Position numbers and translations under genes: made by a program
Source: Siphonodentalium dalli
Lineage: Eukaryota > Mollusca > Scaphopoda > Gadilida > Siphonodentaliidae
Assembly: GCA_032622095.1 (NCBI GenBank)
Contig: CP136068.1
Coordinates: 15,605,729-15,669,728 of the forward strand
Length of the DNA: 64,000 nt
Reading direction: 5' to 3'
Notes under the pieces: generated by a model
What the model was told of the DNA's origin: nothing
The model's database searches: none
What the model saw: the letters and a program-made list of their open reading frames with translations, nothing else
In this document: one piece after another, positions 36,516 to 49,886 of the stretch
How the letters are laid out: every line of letters starts with the position of its first letter
Position numbering within the stretch: position 1 is the first letter of the stretch

Positions 36516-39500
36516 TTGCTTTACATTGCTATTAAAAAAACAACAACAAAATATTTTCTGTTAATTTTGGTAAATATTTATAGTAAATTGCCAATTCTGC
36601 ACGAAAAGGGTTTAAAATTGAACAATATATCCCTCTCAAAATGTATATTAACATTTCCTCTTCAATTTAGTAATATTATGGTATATAAGGACATACTTCA
36701 GTTATACAAGATGCATTAGCTAGTAAAATTGAAAAAAAAGCTAATTTTTTTTGCTTTATTTTGAGGATTGACACTAATTTTCAGGATGCCTCATATTGGA
36801 AAAATAAACCACTACTGCTCGATATAATCCATTTTTGATTTCAGTAAGGTCTATATTTTGATAAAATACTATAAGAAACGCTGTTATTCACACATATACA
36901 TATATATAAGAAAAATTTGAATTTTACGAAATTTCACGTCTCACCATGATAAGTTGTTATTTCCATATTTTCTTATTTTCAAATGAAAATGACCACATTT
37001 TGGACAGATTTAAAGAAGAAACGCATGGATTCGCCTGTATATAGTAAAGAAAGTGATAAATCTGGTAATTTTCCATGGATGTCATGTACCATTATGGGGT
37101 CAGGGGGTCTAAAGCCCCCCCCCCTCCCCACAATTTTGAGGAGTGTTAGCCCCCCCCCCTATTGGGAAAATGTGTCATTTGACCCAATTAAGCTTTTCCG
37201 GCACCCAGTAGCCTTATCTGGGACCGTAGCCCCACCCCAAGTCGGGGGGGGGGGTGATGGCATCACCACTAGAGTTACTGTCGTGCAAAACTGTCATGGC
37301 AGCTTTGTTAAACAGACAGTATGCCCTGCCATCTGGTAAAATTTCATGCCTGAGGCTGTGTCTGATGTTGTATCATAATGTTTCGATATTTAAATTGACT
37401 TATGGTTGCTTTACATTGCTATTAAAAAAACAACAAAAAATTATTTTCTGTTAATTTTGGTAAATATTTATTATAAATTGCCAATTCTGCACGAAAAGGG
37501 TTTAAAATTGGACAATATATCCCTCTCAAAATGTATATTAACATTTCCTCTTCAATTTAGTAATATTATGGTATATAAGGACATACTTCAGTTATACAAG
37601 ATGCATTAGCTAGTAAAATTGAGAAAAAAAGCTAAAATTTTTTGCTTTATTTTGAGGATTGACACTAATTTTCAGGATGCCTCATATTGGAAAAATAAAC
37701 CACTACTGCTCGATATAATCCATTTTTGATTTCAGTAAGGTCTATATTTTGATAAAATACTATAAGAAACGCTGTTATTCACACATATACATATATATAG
37801 GAATCAGGGAGCTAAATGTGTTCTAGAGTCGGGGAGCGAGTACACCGTGGAACCCTAAAGGTGAAGGTAACTGAAGAATGACCTTCACCTGATACATGCG
37901 ACACGTTATTAAAGGATGACATCGCGTTTATTTGATTTGTACATAATATCTAAATAATTTAAACTGGTGAATGAATGGGGGAACGGATTTTTGTGAGCGG
38001 GAAATGTATTTAACTAGCTGTTGTAGATTTGGGTTTTTCCAGATCAAATTTGGCTGTGAGATAGCCCTGTCGTACACTTGGGGATTTATTTTAAAAAGTA
38101 AACACATGACCTATGATTTTTCTTGCATTTTCGTGATCAACTGGTGTCAATCTAGCTGGGTAAACATCACTGGTATGGCCTGCAGGCTTCAATTCAGCGA
38201 ATTTGGCCGAAATGTTAACACTGTCGCCTATGGGAAACCATTTAGTTCCGTGATTCCTATAAGAAAAATTTGAATTTTACGAAATTTCACGTCTCACCAT
38301 GATAAGTTGTTATTTCCATATTTTCTTATTTTCAAATGAAAATGACCACATTTTGGACAGATTTAAAGAAGAAACGCATGGATTCGCCTGTATATAGTAA
38401 AGAAAGTGAAAAATCTGGTAATTTTCCATGGATGTCATGTACCATTAGGGGGTCAGGGGGTCTAAAGCCCCCCCTCCCCACAATTTTGAGGAGTGTTAGC
38501 CCCCCCCCCTATTGGGAAAATGTGTCATTTGACCCAATTAAGCTTTTCCGGCACCCAGTAGGCTTATCTGGGACCGTAGCCCCACCCCAAGTCGGGGGGG
38601 GGGGGGTGATGGCATCACCACTAGAGTTACTGTCGTGCAAAACTGTCATGGCAGCTTTGTTAAACAGACAGTATGCCCTGCCATCTGGTAAAATTTCATG
38701 CCTGAGGCTGTGTCTGATGTTGTATCATAATGTTTCGATATTTAAATTGACTTATGGTTGCTTTACATTGCTATTAAAAAAACAACAAAAAATTATTTTC
38801 TGTTAATTTTGGTAAATATTTATTATAAATTGCCAATTCTGCACGAAAAGGGTTTAAAATTGGACAATATATCCCTCTCAAAATGTATATTAACATTTCC
38901 TCTTCAATTTAGTAATATTATGGTATATAAGGACATACTTCAGTTATACAAGATGCATTAGCTAGTAAAATTGAAAAAAAAGCTAAATTTTTTTGCTTTA
39001 TTTTGAGGATTGACACTAATTTTCAGGATGCCTCATATTGGAAAAATAAACCACTACTGCTCGATATAATCCATTTTTGATTTCAGTAAGGTCTATATTT
39101 TGATAAAATACTATAAGAAACGCTGTTATTCACACATATACATATATATAAGAAAAATTTGAATTTTACGAAATTTCACGTCTCACCATGATAAGTTGTT
39201 ATTTCCATATTTTCTTATTTTCAAATGAAAATGACCACATTTTGGACAGATTTAAAGAAGAAACGCATGGATTCGCCTGTATATAGTAAAGAAAGTGATA
39301 AATCTGGTAATTTTCCATGGATGTCATGTACCATTAGGGGGTCAGGGGGTCTAAAGCCCCCCCTCCCCACAATTTTGAGGAGTGTTAGCCCCCCCCCCTA
39401 TTGGGAAAATGTGTCATTTGACCCAATTAAGCTTTTCCGGCACCCAGTAGCCTTATCTGGGACCGTAGCCCCACCCCAAGTCGGGGGGGGGTGATGGCAT

Positions 39501-39642
39501 CACCACTAGAGTTACTGTCGTGCAAAACTGTCATGACAGCTTTGTTAAACAGACAGTATGCCCTGCCATCTGGTAAAATTTCATGCCTGAGGCTGTGTCT
39601 GATGTTGTATCATAATGTTTCGATATTTAAATTGACTTATGG
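36516..39642. repeat. Higher-order repeat of about 4,010 bp, partial copy 2 (S-L-S)
   Basis: Unit starts are 36516, 37406 (long) and 38758. They repeat the marker sets of 32507 and 33394. The fourth position is not repeated: a long unit starts at 39643 where a short one would be expected, so the pattern breaks at that boundary. Confidence 0.85.
37800..38261. mobile_element. MITE-like TIR element, copy 9
   Basis: Carries the same C-to-T change as copy 8, here at 38213. The host unit 37406-38757 also shares GTAGGCTTATC (near 38562) with copy 8's host. Confidence 0.85.
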
Positions 39643-39750
39643 TTGCTTTACATTGCTATTAAAAAAACAACAAAAAATTATTTTCTGTTAATTTTGGTAA
39701 ATATTTATTATAAATTGCCAATTCTGCACGAAAAGGGTTTAAAATTGGAC

Positions 39751-39770
39751 AATATATCCAAACATTTCCT
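39751..39770. other. Net 16-bp deletion in one satellite unit
   Basis: Other units read TATATCC, then 17 bases, then AACATTTCC. Here only a single A separates the two strings. I saw no other unit with this deletion. Confidence 0.85.
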
Positions 39771-40019
39771 CTTCAATTTAGTAATATTATGGTATATAAG
39801 GACATACTTCAGTTATACAAGATGCATTAGCTAGTAAAATTGAAAAAAAAGCTAAATTGTTTTGCTTTATTTTGAGGATTGACACTAATTTTCAGGATGC
39901 CTCATATTGGAAAAATAAACCACTACTGCTCGATATAATCCATTTTTGATTTCAGTAAGGTCTATATTTTGATAAAATACTATAAGAAACGCTGTTATTC
40001 ACACATATACATATATATA

Positions 40020-40481
40020 GGAATCAGGGAGCTAAATGTGTTCTAGAGTCGGGGAGCGAGTACACCGTGGAACCCTAAAGGTGAAGGTAACTGAAGAATG
40101 ACCTTCACCTGATACATGCGACACGTTATTAAAGGATGACATCGCGTTTATTTGATTTGTACATAATATCTAAATAATTTAAACTGGTGAATGAATGGGG
40201 GAACGGATTTTTGTGAGCGGGAAATGTATTTAACTAGCTGTTGTAGATTTGGGTTTTTCCAGATCAAATTTGGCTGTGAGATAGCCCTGTCGTACACTTG
40301 GGGATTTATTTTAAAAAGTAAACACATGACCTATGATTTTTCTTGCATTTTCGTGATCAACTGGTGTCAATCTAGCTGGGTAAACATCACTGGTATGGCC
40401 TGCAGGCTTCAATTCAGCGAATTTGGCCGAAACGTTAACACTGTCGCCTATGGGAAACCATTTAATTCCGTGATTCCTATA
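40020..40481. mobile_element. MITE-like TIR element, copy 10
   Basis: G to A at 40465 in the right TIR, also present in copy 2 some 35.6 kb away. The host unit 39643-40979 has a private net 16-bp deletion at 39760. This copy opens a run of five successive long units. Confidence 0.85.
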
Positions 40482-41372
40482 AGAAAAATTTGAATTTTAC
40501 GAAATTTCACGTCTCACCATGATAAGTTGTTATTTCCTTATTTTCTTATTTTCAAATGAAAATGACCACATTTTGGACAGATTTAAAGAAGAAACGCATG
40601 GATTCGCCTGTATATAGTAAAGAAAGTGATAAATCTGGTAATTTTCCATGGATGTCATGTACCATTAGGGAGTCAGGGGGTCTAAAGCCCCCCCTCCCCA
40701 CAATTTTGAGGAGTGTTAGCCCCCCCCCCCCCTATTGGGAAAATGTGTCATTTGACCCAATTAAGCTTTTCCGGCACCCAGTAGCCTTATCTGGGACCGT
40801 AGCCCCACCCCAAGTCGGGGGGGGGGGGTGATGGCATCACCACTAGAGTTACTGTCGTGCAAAATTGTCATGGCAGCTTTGTTAAACAGACAGTATGCCC
40901 TGCCATCTGGTAAAATTTCATGCCTGAGGCTGTGTCTGATGTTGTATCATAATGTTTCGATATTTAAATTGACTTATGGTTGCTTTACATTGCTATTAAA
41001 AAAACAACAAAAAATTATTTTCTGTTAATTTTGGTAAATATTTATTATAAATTGCCAATTCTGCACGAAAAGGGTTTAAAATTGGACAATATATCCCTCT
41101 CAAAATGTATATTAACATTTCCTCTTCAATTTAGTAATATTATGGTATATAAGGACATACTTCAGTTATACAAGATGCATTAGCTAGTAAAATTGAAAAA
41201 AAAGCTAATTTTTTTTGCTTTATTTTGAGGATTGACACTAATTTTCAGGATGCCTCATATTGGAAAAATAAACCACTACTGCTCGATATAATCCATTTTT
41301 GATTTCAGTAAGGTCTATATTTTGATAAAATACTATAAGAAACGCTGTTATTCACACATATACATATATATA

Positions 41373-41834
41373 GGAATCAGGGAGCTAAATGTGTTCTAGA
41401 GTCGGGGAGCGAGTACACCGTGGAACCCTAAAGGTGAAGGTAACTGAAGAATGACCTTCACCTGATACATGCGACACGTTATTAAAGGATGACATCGCGT
41501 TTATTTGATTTGTACATAATATCTAAATAATTTAAACTGGTGAATGAATGGGGGAACGGATTTTTGTGAGCGGGAAATGTATTTAACTAGCTGTTGTAGA
41601 TTTGGGTTTTTCCAGATCAAATTTGGCTGTGAGATAGCCCTGTCGTACACTTGGGGATTTATTTTAAAAAGTAAACACATGACCTATGATTTTTCTTGCA
41701 TTTTCGTGATCAACTGGTGTCAATCTAGCTGGGTAAACATCACTGGTATGGCCTGCAGGCTTCAATTCAGCGAATTTGGCCGAAACGTTAACACTGTCGC
41801 CTATGGGAAACCATTTAGTTCCGTGATTCCTATA
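41373..41834. mobile_element. MITE-like TIR element, copy 11
   Basis: Matches the reference copy by eye. Second insert in the run of five long units; host 40980-42328. Confidence 0.85.
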
Positions 41835-42721
41835 AGAAAAATTTGAATTTTACGAAATTTCACGTCTCACCATGATAAGTTGTTATTTCCATATTTTCTT
41901 ATTTTCAAATGAAAATGACCACATTTTGGACAGATTTAAAGAAGAAACGCATGGATTCGCCTGTATATAGTAAAGAAAGTGATAAATCTGGTAATTTTCC
42001 ATGGATGTCATGTACCATTAGGGGGTCAGGGGGTCTAAAGCCCCCCCTCCCCACAATTTTGAGGAGTGTTAGCCCCCCCCCCTATTGGGAAAATGTGTCA
42101 TTTGACCCAATTAAGCTTTTCCGGCACCCAGTAGCCTTATCTGGGACCGTAGCCCCACCCCAAGTCGGGGGGGGGGGTGATGGCATCACCACTAGAGTTA
42201 CTGTCGTGCAAAACTGTCATGGCAGCTTTGTTAAACAGACAGTATGCCCTGCCATCTGGTAAAATTTCATGCCTGAGGCTGTGTCTGATGTTGTATCATA
42301 ATGTTTCGATATTTAAATTGACTTATGGTTGCTTTACATTGCTATTAAAAAAACAACAAAAAATTATTTTCTGTTAATTTTGGTAAATATTTATTATAAA
42401 TTGCCAATTCTGCACGAAAAGGGTTTAAAATTGGACAATATATCCCTCTCAAAATGTATATTAACATTTCCTCTTCAATTTAGTAATATTATGGTATATA
42501 AGGACATACTTCAGTTATACAAGATGCATTAGCTAGTAAAATTGAAAAAAAAGCTAAATTTTTTTGCTTTATTTTGAGGATTGACACTAATTTTCAGGAT
42601 GCCTCATATTGGAAAAATAAACCACTACTGCTCGATATAATCCATTTTTGATTTCAGTAAGGTCTATATTTTGATAAAATACTATAAGAAACGCTGTTAT
42701 TCACACATATACATATATATA

Positions 42722-43183
42722 GGAATCAGGGAGCTAAATGTGTTCTAGAGTCGGGGAGCGAGTACACCGTGGAACCCTAAAGGTGAAGGTAACTGAAGAA
42801 TGACCTTCACCTGATACATGCGACACGTTATTAAAGGATGACATCGCGTTTATTTGATTTGTACATAATATCTAAATAATTTAAACTGGTGAATGAATGG
42901 GGGAACGGATTTTTGTGAGCGGGAAATGTATTTAACTAGCTGTTGTAGATTTGGGTTTTTCCAGATCAAATTTGGCTATGAGATAGCCCTGTCGTACACT
43001 TGGGGATTTATTTTAAAAAGTAAACACATGACCTATGATTTTTCTTGCATTTTCGTGATCAACTGGTGTCAATCTAGCTGGGTAAACATCACTGGTATGG
43101 CCTGCAGGCTTCAATTCAGCGAATTTGGCCGAAACGTTAACACTGTCGCCTATGGGAAACCATTTAGTTCCGTGATTCCTATA
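42722..43183. mobile_element. MITE-like TIR element, copy 12
   Basis: One private substitution, G to A at 42978. Third insert in the run of long units; host 42329-43677. Confidence 0.85.
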
Positions 43184-44070
43184 AGAAAAATTTGAATTTT
43201 ACGAAATTTCACGTCTCACCATGATAAGTTGTTATTTCCATATTTTCTTATTTTCAAATGAAAATGACCACATTTTGGACAGATTTAAAGAAGAAACGCA
43301 TGGATTCGCCTGTATATAGTAAAGAAAGTGATAAATCTGGTAATTACCCATGGATGTCATGTACCATTAGGGGGTCAGTGGGTCTAAAGCCCCCCCTCTC
43401 CCCACAATTTTGAGGAGTGTTAGCCCCCCCCCCTATTGGGAAAATGTGTCATTTGACCCAATTAAGCTTTTCCGGCACCCAGTAGCCTTATCTGGGACCG
43501 TAGCCCCACCCCAAGTCGGGGGGGGGTGATGGCATCACCACTAGAGTTACTGTCGTGCAAAACTGTCATGGCAGCTTTGTTAAACAGACAGTATGCCCTG
43601 CCATCTGGTAAAATTTCATGCCTGAGGCTGTGTCTGATGTTGTATCATAATGTTTCGATATTTAAATTGACTTATGGTTGCTTTACATTGCTATTAAAAA
43701 AACAACAAAAAATTATTTTCTGTTAATTTTGGTAAATATTTATTATAAATTGCCAATTCTGCACGAAAAGGGTTTAAAATTGGACAATATATCCCTCTCA
43801 AAATGTACATTAACATTTCCTCTTCAATTTAGTAATATTATGGTATATAAGGACATACTTCAGTTATACAAGATGCATTAGCTAGTAAAATTGAAAAAAA
43901 AGCTAAATTTTTTTGCTTTATTTTGAGGATTGACACTAATTTTCAGGATGCCTCATATTGGAAAAATAAACCACTACTGCTCGATATAATCCATTTTTGA
44001 TTTCAGTAAGGTCTATATTTTGATAAAATACTATAAGAAACGCTGTTATTCACACATATACATATATATA

Positions 44071-44532
44071 GGAATCAGGGAGCTAAATGTGTTCTAGAGT
44101 CGGGGAGCGAGTACACCGGGGAACCCTAAAGGTGAAGGTAACTGAAGAATGACCTTCACCTGATACATGCGACACGTTATTAAAGGATGACATCGCGTTT
44201 ATTTGATTTGTACATAATATCTAAATAATTTAAACTGGTGAATGAATGGGGGAACGGATTTTTGTGAGCGGGAAATGTATTTAACTAGCTGTTGTAGATT
44301 TGGGTTTTTCCAGATCAAATTTGGCTGTGAGATAGCCCTGTCGTACACTTGGGGATTTATTTTAAAAAGTAAACACATGACCTATGATTTTTCTTGCATT
44401 TTCGTGATCAACTGGTGTCAATCTAGCTGGGTAAACATCACTGGTATGGCCTGCAGGCTTCAATTCAGCGAATTTGGCCGAAACGTTAACACTGTCGCCT
44501 ATGGGAAACCATTTAGTTCCGTGATTCCTATA
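44071..44532. mobile_element. MITE-like TIR element, copy 13
   Basis: One private substitution, T to G at 44119. Fourth insert in the run of long units; host 43678-45026. Confidence 0.85.
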
Positions 44533-45419
44533 AGAAAAATTTGAATTTTACGAAATTTCACGTCTCACCATGATAAGTTGTTATTTCCATATTTTCTTAT
44601 TTTCAAATGAAAATGACCACATTTTGGACAGATTTAAAGAAGAAACGCATGGATTCGCCTGTATATAGTAAAGAAAGTGATAAATCTGGTAATTTTCCAT
44701 GGATGTCATGTACCATTAGGGGGTCAGGGGGTCTAAAGCCCCCCTCCCCACAATTTTGAGGAGTGTTAGCCCCCCCCCTATTGGGAAAATGTGTCATTTG
44801 ACCCAATTAAGCTTTTCCGGCACCCAGTAGCCTTATCTGGGACCGTAGCCCCACCCCAAGTCGGGGGGGGGGGGGTGATGGCATCACCACTAGAGTTACT
44901 GTCGTGCAAAACTGTCATGGCAGCTTTGTTAAACAGACAGTATGCCCTGCCATCTGGTAAAATTTCATGCCTGAGGCTGTGTCTGATGTTGTATCATAAT
45001 GTTTCGATATTTAAATTGACTTATGGTTGCTTTACATTGCTATTAAAAAAACAACAAAAAATTATTTTCTGTTAATTTTGGTAAATATTTATTATAAATT
45101 GCCAATTCTGCACGAAAAGGGTTTAAAATTGGACAATATATCCCTCTCAAAATGTATATTAACATTTCCTCTTCAATTTAGTAATATTATGGTATATAAG
45201 GACATACTTCAGTTATACAAGATGCATTAGCTAGTAAAATTGAAAAAAAAGCTAAATTTTTTTGCTTTATTTTGAGGATTGACACTAATTTTCAGGATGC
45301 CTCATATTGGAAAAATAAACCACTACTGCTCGATATAATCCATTTTTGATTTCAGTAAGGTCTATATTTTGATAAAATACTATAAGAAACGCTGTTATTC
45401 ACACATATACATATATATA

Positions 45420-45881
45420 GGAATCAGGGAGCTAAATGTGTTCTAGAGTCGGGGAGCGAGTACACCGTGGAACCCTAAAGGTGAAGGTAACTGAAGAATG
45501 ACCTTCACCTGATACATGCGACACGTTATTAAAGGATGACATCGCGTTTATTTGATTTGTACATAATATCTAAATAATTTAAACTGGTGAATGAATGGGG
45601 GAACGGATTTTTGTGAGCGGGAAATGTATTTAACTAGCTGTTGTAGATTTGGGTTTTTCCAGATCAAATTTGGCTGTGAGATAGCCCTGTCGTACACTTG
45701 GGGATTTATTTTAAAAAGTAAACACATGACCTATGATTTTTCTTGCATTTTCGTGATCAACTGGTGTCAATCTAGCTGGGTAAACATCACTGGTATGGCC
45801 TGCAGGCTTCAATTCAGCGAATTTGGCCGAAACGTTAACACTGTCGCCTATGGGAAACCATTTAGTTCCGTGATTCCTATA
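45420..45881. mobile_element. MITE-like TIR element, copy 14
   Basis: Matches the reference copy by eye. Fifth and last insert of the run of long units. The host unit 45027-46370 has the shortest G-run of the window (6 Gs at 46214-46219). Confidence 0.85.
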
Positions 45882-46370
45882 AGAAAAATTTGAATTTTAC
45901 GAAATTTCACGTCTCACCATGATAAGTTGTTATTTCCATATTTTCTTATTTTCAAATGAAAATGACCACATTTTGAACAGATTTAAAGAAGAAACGCATG
46001 GATTCGCCTATATATAGTAAAGAAAGTGATAAATCTGGTAATTTTCCATGGATGTCATGTACCATTAGGGGGTCAGGGGGTCTAAAGCCCCCCCTCCCCA
46101 CAATTTTGAGGAGTGTTAGCCCCCCCCCCTATTGGGAAAATGTGTCATTTGACCCAATTAAGCTTTTCCGGTACCCAGTAGCCTTATCTGGGACCGTAGC
46201 CCCACCCCAAGTCGGGGGGTGATGGCATCACCACTAGAGTTACTGTCGTGCAAAACTGTCATGGCAGCTTTGTTAAACAGACAGTATGCCCTGCCATCTG
46301 GTAAAATTTCATGCCTGAGGCTGTGTCTGATGTTGTATCATAATGTTTCGATATTTAAATTGACTTATGG

Positions 46371-49031
46371 TTGCTTTACATTGCTATTAAAAAAACAACA
46401 ACAAATTATTTTCTGTTAATTTTGGTAAATATTTATTATAAATTGCCAATTCTGCACGAAAAGGGTTTAAAATTGGACAATATATCCCTCTCAAAATGTA
46501 TATTAACATTTCCTCTTCAATTTAGTAATATTATGGTATATAAGGACATACTTCAGTTATACAAGATGCATTAGCTAGTAAAATTGAAAAAAAAGCTAAA
46601 TTTTTTTGCTTTATTTTGAGGATTGACACTAATTTTCAGGATGCCTCATATTGGAAAAATAAACCACTACTGCTCGATATAATCCATTTTTGATTTCAGT
46701 AAGGTCTATATTTTGATAAAATACTATAAGAAACGCTGTTATTCACACATATACATATATATAAGAAAAATTTGAATTTTACGAAATTTCACGTCTCACC
46801 ATGATAAGTTGTTATTTCCATATTTTCTTATTTTCAAATGAAAATGACCACATTTTGGACAGATTTAAAGAAGAAACGCATGGATTCGCCTGTATATAGT
46901 AAAGAAAGTGATAAATCTGGTAATTTTCCATGGATGTCATGTACCATTAGGGGGTCAGGGGGTCTAAAGCCCCCCTCCCCACAATTTTGAGGAGTGTTAG
47001 CTCCCCCCCCTATTGGGAAAATGTGTCATTTGACCCAATTAAGCTTTTCCGGCACCCAGTAGCCTTATCTGGGACTGTAGCCCCACCCCAAGTCGGGGGG
47101 GGGGGGTGATGGCATCACCACTAGAGTTACTGTCGTGCAAAACTGTCATGACAGCTTTGTTAAACAGACAGTATGCCCTGCCATCTGGTAAAATTTCATG
47201 CCTGAGGCTGTGTCTGATGTTGTATCATAATGTTTCGATATTTAAATTGACTTATGGTTGCTTTACATTGCTATTAAAAAAACAACAAAAAATTATTTTC
47301 TGTTAATTTTGGTAAATATTTATTATAAATTGCCAATTCTGCACGAAAAGGGTTTAAAATTGGACAATATATCCCTCTCAAAATGTATATTAACATTTCC
47401 TCTTCAATTTAGTAATATTATGGTATATAAGGACATACTTCAGTTATACAAGATGCATTAGCTAGTAAAATTGAAAAAAAAGCTAAATTTTTTTGCTTTA
47501 TTTTGAGGATTGACACTAATTTTCAGGATGCCTCATATTGGAAAAATAAACCACTACTGCTCGATATAATCCATTCTTGATTTCAGTAAGGTCTATATTT
47601 TGATAAAATACTATAAGAAACGCTGTTATTCACACATATACATATATATAAGAAAAATTTGAATTTTACGAAATTTCACGTCTCACCATAAGTTGTTATT
47701 TCCATATTTTCTTATTTTCAAATGAAAATGACCACATTTTGGACAGATTTAAAGAAGAAACGAATGGATTCGCCTGTATATAGTAAAGAAAGTGATAAAT
47801 CTGGTAATTTTCCATGGATGTCATGTACCATTAGGGGGTCAGGGGGTCTAAAGCCCCCCCTCCCCACAATTTTGAGGAGTGTTAGCCCCCCCCCCTATTG
47901 GGAAAATGTGTCATTTGACCCAATTAAGCTTTTCCGGCACCCAGTAGCCTTATCTGGGACCGTAGCCCCACCCCAAGTCGGGGGGGGGGGTGATGGCATC
48001 ACCACTAGAGTTACTGTCGTGCAAAACTGTCATGACAGCTTTGTTAAACAGACAGTATGCCCTGCCATCTGGTAAAATTTCATGCCTGAGGCTGTGTCTG
48101 ATGTTGTATCATAATGTTTCGATATTTAAATTGACTTATGGTTGCTTTACATTGCTATTAAAAAAACAACAAAAAATTATTTTCTGTTAATTTTGGTAAA
48201 TATTTATTATAAATTGCCAATTCTGCACGAAAAGGGTTTAAAATTGGACAATATATCCCTCTCAAAATGTATATTAACATTTCCTCTTCAATTTAGTAAT
48301 ATTATGGTATATAAGGACATAATTCAGTTATACAAGATGCATTAGCTAGTAAAATTGAAAAAAAAGCTAAATTTTTTTGCTTTATTTTGAGGATTGACAA
48401 TAATTTTCAGGATGCCTCATATTGGAAAAATAAACCACTACTGCTCGATATAATCCATTTTTGATTTCAGTAAGGTCTATATTTTGATAAAATACTATAA
48501 GAAACGCTGTTATTCACACATATACATATATATAAGAAAAATTTGAATTTTACGAAATTTCACGTCTCACCATGATAAGTTGTTATTTCCATATTTTCTT
48601 ATTTTCAAATGAAAATGACCACATTTTGGACAGATTTAAAGAAGAAACGCATGGATTCGCCTGTATATAGTAAAGAAAGTGATAAATCTGGTAATTTTCC
48701 ATGGATGTCATGTACCATTAGGGGGTCAGGGGGTCTAAAGCCCCGCCTCCCCACAATTTTGAGGAGTGTTAGCCCCCCCCCCCTATTGGGAAAATGTGTC
48801 ATTTGACCCAATTAAGCTTTTCCGGCACCCAGTAGCCTTATCTGGGACCGTAGCCCCACCCCAAGTCGGGGGGGGGGGGGTGATGGCATCACCACTAGAG
48901 TTACTGTCGTGCAAAACTGTCATGGCAGCTTTGTTAAACAGACAGTATGCCCTGCCATCTGGTAAAATTTCATGCCTGAGGCTGTGTCTGATGTTGTATC
49001 ATAATGTTTCGATATTTAAATTGACTTATGG
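46371..49031. repeat. Three short satellite units
   Basis: Unit starts are 46371, 47258 and 48142. The first two share TCATGACAGC (47149 and 48031), a variant otherwise seen only near 39533. The unit at 47258 has a 3-bp deletion (CACCATAAGTTG near 47685) and CATTCTTG near 47573. The unit at 48142 has CATAATTCAG and TTGACAATAAT. Confidence 0.92.
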
Positions 49032-49424
49032 TTGCTTTACATTGCTATTAAAAAAACAACAAAAAATTATTTTCTGTTAATTTTGGTAAATATTTATTAT
49101 AAATTGCCAATTCTGCACGAAAATGGTTTAAAATTGGACAATATATCCCTCTCAAAATGTATATTAACATTTCCTCTTCAATTTAGTAATATTATGGTAT
49201 ATAAGGACATACTTCAGTTATACAAGATGCATTAGCTAGTAAAATTGAAAAAAAAGCTAATTTTTTTTGCTTTATTTTGAGGATTGACACTAATTTTCAG
49301 GATGCCTCATATTGGAAAAATAAACCACTACTGCTCGATATAATCCATTTTTGATTTCAGTAAGGTCTATATTTTGATAAAATACTATAAAAAACGCTGT
49401 TATTCACACATATACATATATATA

Positions 49425-49886
49425 GGAATCAGGGAGCTAAATGTGTTCTAGAGTCGGGGAGCGAGTACACCGTGGAACCCTAAAGGTGAAGGTAACTGAA
49501 GAATGACCTTCACCTGATACATGCGACACGTTATTAAAGGATGACATCGCGTTTATTTGATTTGTACATAATATCTAAATAATTTAAACTGGTGAATGAA
49601 TGGGGGAACGGATTTTTGTGAGCGGGAAATGTATTTAACTAGCTGTTGTAGATTTGGGTTTTTCCAGATCAAATTTGGCTGTGAGATAGCCCTGTCGTAC
49701 ACTTGGGGATTTATTTTAAAAAGTAAACACATGACCTATGATTTTTCTTGCATTTTCGTGATCAACTGGTGTCAATCTAGCTGGGTAAACATCACTGGTA
49801 TGGCCTGCAGGCTTCAATTCAGCGAATTTGGCCGAAACGTTAACACTGTCGCCTATGGGAAACCATTTAGTTCCGTGATTCCTATA
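49425..49886. mobile_element. MITE-like TIR element, copy 15
   Basis: Matches the reference copy by eye. The host unit 49032-50383 has CTATAAAAAACG just upstream of the insert (also upstream of copies 16 and 17, and in no other unit I noticed) and GAAAATGGTTT near 49121 (also in copy 17's host). Confidence 0.85.

Larger units (their letters stand above)
39643..46370. repeat. Run of five consecutive long units
   Basis: Unit starts are 39643, 40980, 42329, 43678 and 45027, with lengths 1337, 1349, 1349, 1349 and 1344. This is the only place where long units sit next to each other. The first unit's shortness comes from a net 16-bp deletion at 39760; the last one's from a 6-base G-run. Each unit otherwise carries mainly private changes, such as GGGAGTCAGG near 40670 and AATTACCCATGG near 43343. 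Confidence 0.92.
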
